From assembly GCA_035517415.1 (NCBI GenBank), contig DATIYW010000009.1, positions 1 through 6,332 on the forward strand: DNA of 6,332 bases. The letters are read 5' to 3'. The stretch comes from DATIYW01 sp035517415. Lineage in GTDB: Bacteria > Acidobacteriota > Thermoanaerobaculia > Thermoanaerobaculales > Thermoanaerobaculaceae. A model generated the notes under the pieces. The model saw nothing but the letters and a program-made list of their open reading frames with translations, was not told the DNA's origin and searched no databases. Positions 1 to 5,892 of the stretch are shown here, piece after piece (within the stretch, counting starts at the first letter, position 1; every line of letters begins with the position of its first letter). Made by a program: the position numbers and the translations under genes.

Positions 1-202
1 CGCCTGCCCGCTGTCCGAGAGCTGTCCGGTGCAGCGCGCCTGGACGTCCGCCACCGTCGCCCTCGAGGGGCAGCTCGACGGCGTCCGCTTCGACGCCCTC
101 GCCGACGCGCTCGAGAACCACGTCACCAGGGCCGGCTACCCGCACCGGCCGGCGCGCGCAGTCAGCCCCGCGCGGCCGCGCCGCCGCGTCCCCCCCGGCT
201 AG
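1..202 (+). CDS. Rrf2-family (NsrR/IscR-like) transcriptional regulator, C-terminal part
   Basis: This is the last 66 codons of a gene that enters from the left edge; complete codons begin at base 2 and the TAG stop is at 200-202. The first visible residues contain C-P-L-S-E-S-C, followed by an amphipathic stretch (RAWTSATVALEGQLDGVRF) and then DALADAL. In Rrf2 proteins such as NsrR, a C-x5-C pair that ligates an Fe-S cluster is followed by the long dimerisation helix and a '..T-L-A-D-L' segment, and the layout here matches that. A third cluster cysteine, if present, would lie upstream of the window, as would the winged helix-turn-helix DNA-binding domain. The tail is rich in Pro and Arg and looks disordered. 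The stop lies 14 bases before cydA, so it is probably the first gene of a regulator-cydA-cydB operon and a likely local regulator of it. The family call rests only on this C-terminal fragment. Confidence 0.6.
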   Translation, partial: ACPLSESCPVQRAWTSATVALEGQLDGVRFDALADALENHVTRAGYPHRPARAVSPARPRRRVPPG

Positions 203-216
203 AAAAGGAGGCTCGG
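203..216 (+). promoter_or_regulatory. Ribosome binding site that fixes the TTG start of cydA
   Basis: The spacer between the upstream stop and cydA is almost entirely a Shine-Dalgarno sequence, AAAAGGAGG at 203-211, with five bases between it and the TTG at 217. The next in-frame ATG (319) lies inside the first membrane helix, after the essential haem-ligand histidine, so TTG is the credible start. Confidence 0.75.
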
Positions 217-1527
217 TTGAACGTCCTCACCCTCTCCCGGCTGCAGTTTGCGGTTGCCACGTACTTTCACTTTCTCTTCGTCCCGCTGACGCTCGGGCTC
301 TCGATCCTCGTCGCGATCATGGAGACGATCTACGTGCGCTCCGGCGACGAGGACTACAAGCGCATGGCGAGGTTCTGGGGCAAGCTCTTCCTCATCAACT
401 TCGCGATCGGCGTGGTCACCGGGATCACGCTCGAGTTCCAGTTCGGCACCAACTGGTCGCGCTACTCGGCGTTCGTCGGCGACGTGTTCGGCGCGCTGCT
501 CGCGGTCGAGGCGACGCTCGCCTTCTTCCTCGAGTCGACGTTCATCGCGGTGTGGTTCTTCGGCTGGCGCAAGCTCTCGCCGAGGGCGCACGCGGCGACG
601 ATCTGGCTGGTGGCGATCGCGTCGAACGTGTCCGCGTTCTGGATCCTCGTCGCCAACGCCTGGATGCAGCACCCGGTCGGTTACGTGTTGCGCAACGGCC
701 GCGCCGAGCTCGACGACTTCCTCGCCATCGTCACGCAGCGGTTCGCGCTGCTCGAGTTCGTCCACACCGTCGGCAGCGCCTACATCCTCGCCGGCTTCTT
801 CGTCGTCGGCATCTCCGCCTGGCACCTGCTGCGGCGGCGCGAGGTCGAGTTCTTCCGCAAGTCGTTCCGGGTCGGGATCGCGTTCGCGCTGGTGTTCTCG
901 CTGTTCGAGATCCTCCAAGGGCACATGAACGCGGAGATCCTCGGCACCGCACAGCCGGCCAAGCTCGCGGCGATGGAGTCGCACTGGGACACCGTGCGCG
1001 GCGCCTCGCTCAACCTCGTGCAATGGCCGGACAGTGCCGGCGAGCGCAACGCGGTCCAGGCGCTGCCGGTGCCGAAGCTGCTCTCGCTGCTCGCCCACTA
1101 CGACGCCGACGCGGAGGTCAAGGGGCTGCGCGACTTCCCGAAGCAGGACCGGCCGCCGGTGCTGCCGGCGTTCCTCTCCTTCCGCGTCATGGTCGGGCTC
1201 GGCTTCCTGTTCGTCGCGCTGACGGCCTGGGCGTTCCTGCGCCGCGAGCGGATCCTCGAGTCGCCCGGCCTGCTCAAGCTGCTGGTCTGGTCGATCCCGC
1301 TGCCGTACGTCGCGATCCAGACCGGGTGGACGCTCGCCGAGGTGGGCCGCCAGCCGTGGATCGTGTACGGGCTGATGCGGACCTCCGACGCGGTGTCGCC
1401 GCTCGCCGTCCCGCAGGTGGCGATCAGCGCGGCGGCGTTCATCCTCGTCTACCTCCTGCTCGGGATCGCGGATTTCTACCTGCTGTTCAAGTTCGCCCGC
1501 AAGGGCCCGGCGCCGGTGGCGGCGTGA
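217..1527 (+). CDS. cydA: Cytochrome bd quinol oxidase subunit I (CydA), short Q-loop type
   Basis: CydA is the haem-bearing subunit of cytochrome bd, an inner-membrane enzyme that oxidises quinol and reduces O2 to water with high oxygen affinity. The 436-residue product has about nine hydrophobic segments. Key residues by comparison with E. coli CydA are: H18 (H19, high-spin haem ligand), E98 and E106 in VEATLAFFLEST (E99 and E107), H183 in EFVHTVGSAYI (H186, haem b558), K249 and E254 in KLAAME (K252 and E257, quinol site), R323 and M325 in FRVMVGLG (R391 and M393, the Met being the second b558 ligand), and GRQPW at 377-381. E. coli CydA has 522 residues; most of the difference lies between E254 and R323, so this is the short Q-loop form seen in many Gram-positives and other bacteria. 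The start is TTG with a strong Shine-Dalgarno sequence. It is followed 10 bases later by cydB. All expected cofactor ligands are present, so it should be functional. Confidence 0.97.
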   Translation: MNVLTLSRLQFAVATYFHFLFVPLTLGLSILVAIMETIYVRSGDEDYKRMARFWGKLFLINFAIGVVTGITLEFQFGTNWSRYSAFVGDVFGALLAVEATLAFFLESTFIAVWFFGWRKLSPRAHAATIWLVAIASNVSAFWILVANAWMQHPVGYVLRNGRAELDDFLAIVTQRFALLEFVHTVGSAYILAGFFVVGISAWHLLRRREVEFFRKSFRVGIAFALVFSLFEILQGHMNAEILGTAQPAKLAAMESHWDTVRGASLNLVQWPDSAGERNAVQALPVPKLLSLLAHYDADAEVKGLRDFPKQDRPPVLPAFLSFRVMVGLGFLFVALTAWAFLRRERILESPGLLKLLVWSIPLPYVAIQTGWTLAEVGRQPWIVYGLMRTSDAVSPLAVPQVAISAAAFILVYLLLGIADFYLLFKFARKGPAPVAA

Positions 1528-1537
1528 GGAGGCGGTG

Positions 1538-2563
1538 ATGCTCGCGACGATCTGGTTCGTGCTCTGGGGCGTGCTCTGGGCGGTGTACTTCGTGCTCGAC
1601 GGGTTCGACCTCGGCATCGGCATGCTGCGCCCGTTCCTCGCCCGCGGCGAGGACGAGCAGCGGGTGGCGGTCAACGCGATGGGGCCGTTCTGGGACGGCA
1701 ACGAGGTGTGGCTGCTGACCGCCGGGGGCGCGACGTTCGCCGCGTTCCCCGGCACCTACGCGGTGATGTTCTCCGCGCTCTACACGCCGCTGATGCTGCT
1801 GCTGTTCGCGCTGATCCTGCGCGGCATCTCGTTCGAGTTCCGCGGCAAGCTCGAGGCGGCGTGGTGGCGGCGGACGTGGGACGCCTGCATGTGGCTGGGC
1901 AGCTTCCTCCCGGCCCTGCTGCTCGGCGTCGCGTTCGCCAACATCTTCGCCGGGGTGCCGATCGACCGCGCCGGGGTGTTCCAGGGGAACCTGCTGACCC
2001 TGCTGAACCCGTACGGGCTGCTCGGCGGCGCCTTCTTCGTGCTCCTGTTCGCGGTGCACGGCGCGCTGTGGCTGGCGATCCGTGCGGAGGGCGCCCTGCG
2101 CGAGCGCGCCGCGAGCGCCGCGAAGGCGCTATGGGTCGCGCTGCTCGTCGTCGCGGTCGGGTTCCTGGGCGCCACCTGGTTCGCGACGCGCCTGTGGCAG
2201 CACGTCCTCGCCCGCCCGTACCTGCTCGTCCTCCCGCTCCTCGCCGTCGCCGGACTGCTGGCGAGCCGTGTCTTCGCCGGCCGGCGCGAGTGGTGGCGGG
2301 CGTGGGTCGCCTCCGGCGCGACGATCCTCGGCGCGGCCGGGTTCGGCGTCGCCGGCCTCTACCCGGCGCTGCTGCCGTCGAGCCTCGACCCGGCCGCCTC
2401 GATGACCGTGACGAACTCGGCCTCCACGCCGCTGACGCTCTCGATCATGCTCGCGGTCGCGCTGGTGATGGTGCCGATCGTGATCGGCTACCAGGCGTGG
2501 GTCTACCGGCGGTTCTCGGATCCGATCGACGTCGCCTCGCTCCTCGCCGACGAGGCGTACTGA
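1538..2563 (+). CDS. cydB: Cytochrome bd quinol oxidase subunit II (CydB)
   Basis: CydB is the integral-membrane partner of CydA and is needed for assembly of the haem centre. The 341-residue product has the normal family length and about nine hydrophobic segments. Family signatures are DGFDLG at 21-26, GPFWDGNEVWLLTAGG at 49-64 (its Asp corresponds to the conserved WDGN aspartate of E. coli CydB), ILRGISFEFR at 93-102, LYPALLPSS at 274-282 followed by SMTVTNSASTPLTL, and GYQAWVYRRF near the C-terminus. The Shine-Dalgarno sequence GAGGAGG (1526-1532) overlaps the cydA stop. A GTG at 1535 is also in frame, but ATG 1538 is five bases from GGAGG, a better spacing, so ATG was chosen. The 10-base gap to cydA indicates translational coupling. 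No cydDC genes lie in the window. Confidence 0.97.
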   Translation: MLATIWFVLWGVLWAVYFVLDGFDLGIGMLRPFLARGEDEQRVAVNAMGPFWDGNEVWLLTAGGATFAAFPGTYAVMFSALYTPLMLLLFALILRGISFEFRGKLEAAWWRRTWDACMWLGSFLPALLLGVAFANIFAGVPIDRAGVFQGNLLTLLNPYGLLGGAFFVLLFAVHGALWLAIRAEGALRERAASAAKALWVALLVVAVGFLGATWFATRLWQHVLARPYLLVLPLLAVAGLLASRVFAGRREWWRAWVASGATILGAAGFGVAGLYPALLPSSLDPAASMTVTNSASTPLTLSIMLAVALVMVPIVIGYQAWVYRRFSDPIDVASLLADEAY

Positions 2564-2588
2564 AGGCAACCGGGGGAGATCGTCTGGC

Positions 2589-2616
2589 GGAGCCGGAGGC
2601 CGTCGCCTCCGGCTCC
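2589..2616 (+). terminator. Perfect 12-bp hairpin downstream of cydB
   Basis: GGAGCCGGAGGC (2589-2600) and its exact reverse complement (2605-2616) flank a four-base loop, CGTC. The stem is very GC-rich and starts 25 bases after the cydB stop. No T-tract follows, so this is not a textbook intrinsic terminator. It may terminate transcription, as U-poor hairpins can in GC-rich genomes, or protect the 3' end of the cydAB mRNA. The hairpin is a direct observation; the function is inferred from its position. Confidence 0.65.
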
Positions 2617-2684
2617 CGCCGTCCCCGGCACACGCGCGCTGGCGCGAGCAGGATCCGCCCGACCCTCCAAGGCTTGGGCCGACC

Positions 2685-2713
2685 TTGTCTTTTCCCGGCG
2701 GGACCGCTACGCT
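2685..2713 (+). promoter_or_regulatory. Predicted sigma70-type promoter for the aminotransferase gene
   Basis: A -35-like TTGTCT (2685-2690) and a -10-like TACGCT (2708-2713) are separated by exactly 17 bases, 35 bases before the ATG. Transcription would begin near 2719-2722, giving a leader of about 28 bases. The local stretch TCTTTT is AT-richer than its surroundings. Each hexamer matches its consensus at four of six positions (TTGACA and TATAAT). The short inverted repeat CCCGG-AACCA-CCGGG (2721-2735) would lie at the very start of the transcript. Confidence 0.5.
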
Positions 2714-2748
2714 CGTGACGCCCGGAACCACCGGGAGCTGGAGGCGAG

Positions 2749-3969
2749 ATGAAGATCTCCCACCGCGCCACCTCCATCCAGGAATCGCCGATCCGCAAGC
2801 TCGCCCCCCTGGCGCAGGCCGCCCGCTCGCGCGGGATCTCGATCTACAACCTCAACATCGGCCAACCCGACGTGCCCACGCCGCCGGAGTTCCTGCGCGC
2901 CGTCGCCGGCTTCTCCGACAAGGTGCTCGCCTACGGCCCGTCCGACGGCCTGCCCGAGCTGCGCGAGGCGATGGTCGACTACTTCGCCCGCTACGAGATC
3001 GCGCTCGAGCCGCGCGACGTCCTCATCACCAACGGCGGCTCCGAGGCGATCCTGTTCGCCTTCAACGTCGTCGCCGACGAGGACGAGGAGATCATCATCC
3101 CCGAGCCGTTCTACACCAACTACAACGGCTACGCGGCGATGGCGAACCTCAAGGTGGTCCCGGTCCGCACCCACGCCGAGGACGGCTTCCACCTCCCGGA
3201 CGACGCGGTGCTGGAGGCGGCGGTCACGCCGCGCACCCGCGCGGTCCTGATCTGTTCGCCGAACAACCCGACCGGCACCGTGCTGTCGTGGGAGGAGCTC
3301 GAGCGCCTCGCCGCGTTCGCCCGGCGGCACAACCTCTTCCTCATCGCCGACGAGGTCTACAAGGAGTTCACCTACGACGGCCGCCGCCACCGCTCGGTGC
3401 TCGAGCTGCCCGGCATCGAGGACCGCGTGATCGTGGTGGACTCGATCTCCAAGCGCTTCTCCGCCTGCGGCGCGCGGGTCGGCGCGGTGATCTCGCGCAA
3501 CCGCGACGTGATGGCGGCGGTGCTCAAGTTCGGCCAGGCGCGATTGTGCCCGCCGACGCTCGAGCAGCTGGGCGCGATCGCCGCCTACCGCCTCGACGAG
3601 AGCTACTTCGAGGCGGTGCGCGAGGAGTACCAGCGCCGCCGCGACGTCACCTTCGCCGGGCTCACGCAGGACCCCGGGATCGTGCTGCGCCGGCCGCGCG
3701 GCGCGTTCTACATGATCGTCAAGATGGCCGGCGTCGAGGACTCCGACGACTTCGCCGCCTGGCTGCTCGCCGAGCACCAGCTCGACGGCGAGACCGTCAT
3801 GGTCGCGCCCGCCGGCGGGTTCTACGCCACGCCCGGCGCGGGCCGCGACGAGGTGCGCTTCGCCTACGTCCTCGAGGTGCCGAAGCTCGAGCGCGCGGTC
3901 GAGGTGTTCCGCGCCGGGCTCGACCGTTACCGCGCCCTGCGCCCCGCCGCGGCCGGCCGGGGCCGCTGA
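2749..3969 (+). CDS. Class I/II pyridoxal-phosphate-dependent aminotransferase (aspartate aminotransferase fold)
   Basis: This is a cytosolic fold-type I PLP enzyme of 406 residues, the usual family length. Landmarks are the substrate-pocket segment NIGQPDVPTP (36-45), YGPSDGLPELREA (62-74), the PLP-phosphate loop TNGGSEA (94-100), the ring-stacking region PEPFYTNY (118-125), SPNNPTG (170-176, with the Asn that contacts the PLP oxygen), DEVY (201-204; D201 pairs with the pyridine nitrogen), the Schiff-base lysine K235 in SISKRFSACGARVG with phosphate-binding R243, and R370 in VRFAY, the expected binder of the substrate alpha-carboxylate. All catalytic residues are therefore present. The substrate cannot be set from sequence: aspartate is a default, but aromatic, alanine-type or other amino donors are possible. 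The start is ATG 2749 with GGAGG at 2740-2744. It has its own predicted promoter and is followed 26 bases later by a membrane methyltransferase gene. Confidence 0.93.
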   Translation: MKISHRATSIQESPIRKLAPLAQAARSRGISIYNLNIGQPDVPTPPEFLRAVAGFSDKVLAYGPSDGLPELREAMVDYFARYEIALEPRDVLITNGGSEAILFAFNVVADEDEEIIIPEPFYTNYNGYAAMANLKVVPVRTHAEDGFHLPDDAVLEAAVTPRTRAVLICSPNNPTGTVLSWEELERLAAFARRHNLFLIADEVYKEFTYDGRRHRSVLELPGIEDRVIVVDSISKRFSACGARVGAVISRNRDVMAAVLKFGQARLCPPTLEQLGAIAAYRLDESYFEAVREEYQRRRDVTFAGLTQDPGIVLRRPRGAFYMIVKMAGVEDSDDFAAWLLAEHQLDGETVMVAPAGGFYATPGAGRDEVRFAYVLEVPKLERAVEVFRAGLDRYRALRPAAAGRGR

Positions 3970-3995
3970 CCGGCGGCGCCGCGGGAGCGCGCAGC

Positions 3996-4457
3996 GTGCC
4001 CGCCGACCCCGAGATCGTCGCCGGCGTGCCGGTCGGGGAGATGCCGATCGCCTGGACGCTCGCCGTGGTCGGCTGCGCCGCCGGCTCGTGGATCACCGCC
4101 GAGTGGAACCAGCTTGCGATCCGCATCGCCGCGCCGGTATTGCTCGCCGGCGGCCTGCTCGCGCTCGCCTCGGTACGCGCGCTCGGCCGCGCCCGCGAGC
4201 TGGTCACGAGCGGGCCGTACCGCTGGGTGCGCCACCCCTACTTCCTCGGCATCCTGGTGATGCTGGTCGGCGTGATCGTCGCGGCGCGCTCGATGCCGGG
4301 GCTGATCCTGCTCTACCCGGCGGTGCGCGTCACGATCGCGCGCGCCCGCCGCGAGGAGCACAACCTGTCGATCCGCTACGGCGAGGCGTACGACGCGTAC
4401 TGGGAGCGCGTCCCGTTCATGCTGCCGCTGCGCCCGCCGCTCCCCCGCCCCGCCTGA
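3996..4457 (+). CDS. Isoprenylcysteine carboxyl methyltransferase / phospholipid methyltransferase family membrane protein
   Basis: This small integral-membrane protein is a predicted SAM-dependent methyltransferase of the ICMT/PEMT type. The 153-residue product has hydrophobic segments at about 17-33, 41-62 and 83-113. The family signature TSGPYRWVRHPYFLG (71-85) and the C-terminal EEHNLSIRYGEAYDAYWERVP (120-140) are both present; in this superfamily RHPxY and the paired Glu residues form the SAM pocket. The bacterial substrate is unknown: protein prenylcysteines are not expected, and lipid or small-molecule O- or N-methylation is more likely. The start GTG 3996 was chosen because GGGAG (3983-3987) lies eight bases upstream. 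An in-frame ATG at 4041 would give 138 residues, but the GGGGAG before it abuts the ATG and is too close to work well. The 26-base gap to the aminotransferase gene suggests co-transcription. A functional link between the two enzymes is not evident. Confidence 0.82.
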   Translation: MPADPEIVAGVPVGEMPIAWTLAVVGCAAGSWITAEWNQLAIRIAAPVLLAGGLLALASVRALGRARELVTSGPYRWVRHPYFLGILVMLVGVIVAARSMPGLILLYPAVRVTIARARREEHNLSIRYGEAYDAYWERVPFMLPLRPPLPRPA

Positions 4458-4469
4458 CCCGCACCGACC

Positions 4470-4498
4470 TCGGGCGTTGACCCCACGCTCGCGCCCGA
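4470..4498. terminator. Weak hairpin in the convergent gap
   Basis: TCGGGCG (4470-4476) and CGCCCGA (4492-4498) can pair around a 15-base loop, 12 bases after the methyltransferase stop, in the 105-base gap between two convergent genes. There is no T-tract on either strand and the loop is long, so this is only a candidate terminator. Confidence 0.2.
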
Positions 4499-4562
4499 CG
4501 CCGGCCCTCGCCGATTGGATCGGGACTGATTCCCCTCCACGCCCGTTCCTGGTCTGTCGGCG

Positions 4563-5495
4563 CTACGGCACGGAGCAGTATGGTGGACATGGAACCGAGC
4601 TGCGCGGCGCGCCCCCAACCGAGCCCGGGATGACGGAGACGAACTCCGGATCATTGAGCGGCGAGTAGATCATCGACGCGTACGCGAAGTACGGAGCCTG
4701 CAGGTCATTTGGTTCGACCTCGAGAAAATGCAAGCCGTCATCATCGGCGCCTACACAACCGTTCAAGTCGTTGCACCACACAAGCTTCGAGAAGATATCA
4801 TCAACCTGGCGCCAGCCCCATGGTGGCAAGGTCACAACCAGTGGCTGTAGAGCGATGCTGTCAAGCCAGTAGCGCGGGTCCTGGGTATAAGGGCCGGAGT
4901 ACGCCGTCGAGAGCTTCGACGTGAAGACGCGAAGCGTGAGCGGAGCCGGACTCGGGTTGACCCAGCCGACGCTCATCCGGAATTTCGCCGACCCGGCTGT
5001 CGCCCACGGGATTGTCACCGGGCCGGCGAAGGGCGATGAGCTGCTTTGAATGAGCTGGCCATTCCCGAGCAGGGGTCCGTCTTGACCGCCCCGGCCGTTG
5101 ACGTTATGGAGGTACACGGCGACCGCGCCAGGAATCTCCAGCCCGACCGCTGCGTGGGTGGCTGCAACCCCTTGCAGCAGCTCGCTGCCCTTGAGGACGA
5201 TCATCCTAGGCTGCGCCGGCGGTGGCGATGGTGGGAAGCTCCAAGTTGGCGCCGTGGTCGGATTGTCGACAAAACCGCCCCCGGCCAGTGCGACCCATAC
5301 GCGCCGCACGACGATATCTGGTTGCGGGGACAGGAGCAGAATCCTGACCTCGCTGTCCCAGAAGCTGCCATTCAGGCCCGGTACGCCACTTACCACGACC
5401 GGGAGCACATAGGTCGCTGCGCTGGCTGCGCCGGCAATCGCCACCGATAGAACGGCGACCGTGAGTACGTCACTGACCATACGACTGACCTTCAT
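4563..5495 (-). CDS. Secreted protein of unknown function with two beta-rich halves
   Basis: The function is not recognised. The 310-residue product begins with a clear Sec signal peptide: K2 and R5, a hydrophobic core at about 10-23, and a likely signal peptidase I cut after A24-S-A26. The mature protein is rich in Pro, Gly, Ser, Val and aromatic residues, with little predicted helix. An N-terminal half (about 28-150) begins YVLPVVVSGVPGLNGSFWDSE. A second half (about 165-292) contains KFRMSVGWVNPSPAPLTLRV, VTLPPWGWRQVDDIF and PYFAYASMIYSPLNDPEF. From memory, this two-part style with 'FR..GxVN', 'LPP.G..QV.DIF' and 'AYAS...DP.F' resembles exported beta-sandwich proteins in Acidobacteriota genomes; this was not checked. 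C241/C247 and C303/C307 could form two disulfides. No lipobox, anchor or catalytic motif was seen. ATG 5495 has GGGAGG (minus strand, 5501-5506) five bases upstream. Its base composition is markedly less GC-rich than that of the flanking genes. Confidence 0.8.
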   Translation of the reverse strand: MKVSRMVSDVLTVAVLSVAIAGAASAATYVLPVVVSGVPGLNGSFWDSEVRILLLSPQPDIVVRRVWVALAGGGFVDNPTTAPTWSFPPSPPPAQPRMIVLKGSELLQGVAATHAAVGLEIPGAVAVYLHNVNGRGGQDGPLLGNGQLIQSSSSPFAGPVTIPWATAGSAKFRMSVGWVNPSPAPLTLRVFTSKLSTAYSGPYTQDPRYWLDSIALQPLVVTLPPWGWRQVDDIFSKLVWCNDLNGCVGADDDGLHFLEVEPNDLQAPYFAYASMIYSPLNDPEFVSVIPGSVGGAPRSSVPCPPYCSVP

Positions 5496-5892
5496 CCTTG
5501 CCTCCCATCGCGTTGTAAATCTAGAGCGACCTTATGTGTGCCACAGACTCGCCGCGTCTCATGCGCTGCTCGCTCGAATCCGGTTGCCGTGGGTTTCCTC
5601 ACCTAGCGAGTCTAAGCCCCAGCCGATGAACTCACGACTGATGCGGCCAACGTCTGATGCATACCGCGCACGCGATGGCTGTGCTTGGAGGTTCCGTTGC
5701 GGCGCATGGAAGTTTCTCGCCGGGGCGCGCATGACCTGCAGCGCGAGCGGGGCCAACACTTACGAGACCACGCCATTCCGACGCGCACCCGCCGCGGTTG
5801 CGGGTTCTCCACAGGCCAGGGCTGACAGGCGGGGCCGTTCCGCCTCCTGCCGGGGTGCGTGCCTGGGACCGACCGGCGGCGGTGGGCGGTCG
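5496..5892. other. Intergenic region between the aconitase and secreted-protein genes
   Basis: This 397-base stretch holds no gene I can support. Short open frames exist (for example minus 5559-5759 and 5612-5812) but they overlap, lack ribosome binding sites and show no family motif. For the minus strand it is the trailer of the aconitase gene and the leader of the secreted-protein gene. Next to the aconitase stop, CGACCG/CGGTCG (5870-5875 and 5887-5892) and AGGCGG/CCGCCT (5827-5832 and 5840-5845) can form small hairpins, possibly terminating. ACCCGC/GCGGGT (5787-5792 and 5800-5805) forms another. An 8-bp inverted repeat AGACTCGC/GCGAGTCT (5545-5552 and 5606-5613) lies near the secreted gene. 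A 60-base sample (5521-5580) is about 60% GC, below the core genes. A promoter for the secreted gene must lie here if it is expressed separately, but no convincing -35/-10 pair was found. Confidence 0.5.

Noticed and set aside
552..1538. Plus-strand open frame of 328 codons inside cydA
   Set aside because: Its product is dominated by Ala, Arg, Pro and Gly and lies entirely within the cydA frame; it is a composition-driven shadow.
199..1755. Long minus-strand open frame opposite cydA (518 codons)
   Set aside because: It is rich in Arg, Glu, Asp and His with no domain pattern, which is typical of an antisense shadow of a GC-rich gene. cydA on the other strand has every expected cofactor residue.
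1708..2718. Open frame of 336 codons overlapping cydB and the following gap
   Set aside because: Arg/Ala/Pro-rich shadow with no motif; cydB in the correct frame explains the region.
2707..3777. Minus-strand open frame of 356 codons opposite the aminotransferase gene
   Set aside because: Shadow composition without domains; the plus-strand aminotransferase has a complete catalytic residue set.
2685..3995. Long N-terminal extension of the methyltransferase frame, as if a 590-residue fusion
   Set aside because: The part before about 3996 is an Arg-rich out-of-frame reading of the aminotransferase gene. A GTG with a well-placed GGGAG at 3983-3987 gives a normal-sized methyltransferase.
4477..4668. 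Plus-strand 63-codon open frame in the convergent gap
   Set aside because: TTG start without a clear ribosome binding site, no motif, and it runs antisense into the secreted-protein gene.
5046..5450. Plus-strand open frames opposite the secreted-protein gene
   Set aside because: Both (5046-5450 and 5098-5412) lack ribosome binding sites and family features, while the minus-strand frame has a signal peptide and a strong Shine-Dalgarno sequence.
5516..5546. Possible minus-strand promoter using TAGATT as -10 (5518-5523)
   Set aside because: The hexamer 17 bases upstream (CTGTGG) matches the -35 consensus poorly, and the -10 match alone is not enough.
5560..5660. tRNA-like T-arm string (CTCGAATCC)
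   Set aside because: The flanking bases do not form a T stem, and no acceptor, anticodon or D arm can be drawn around it.
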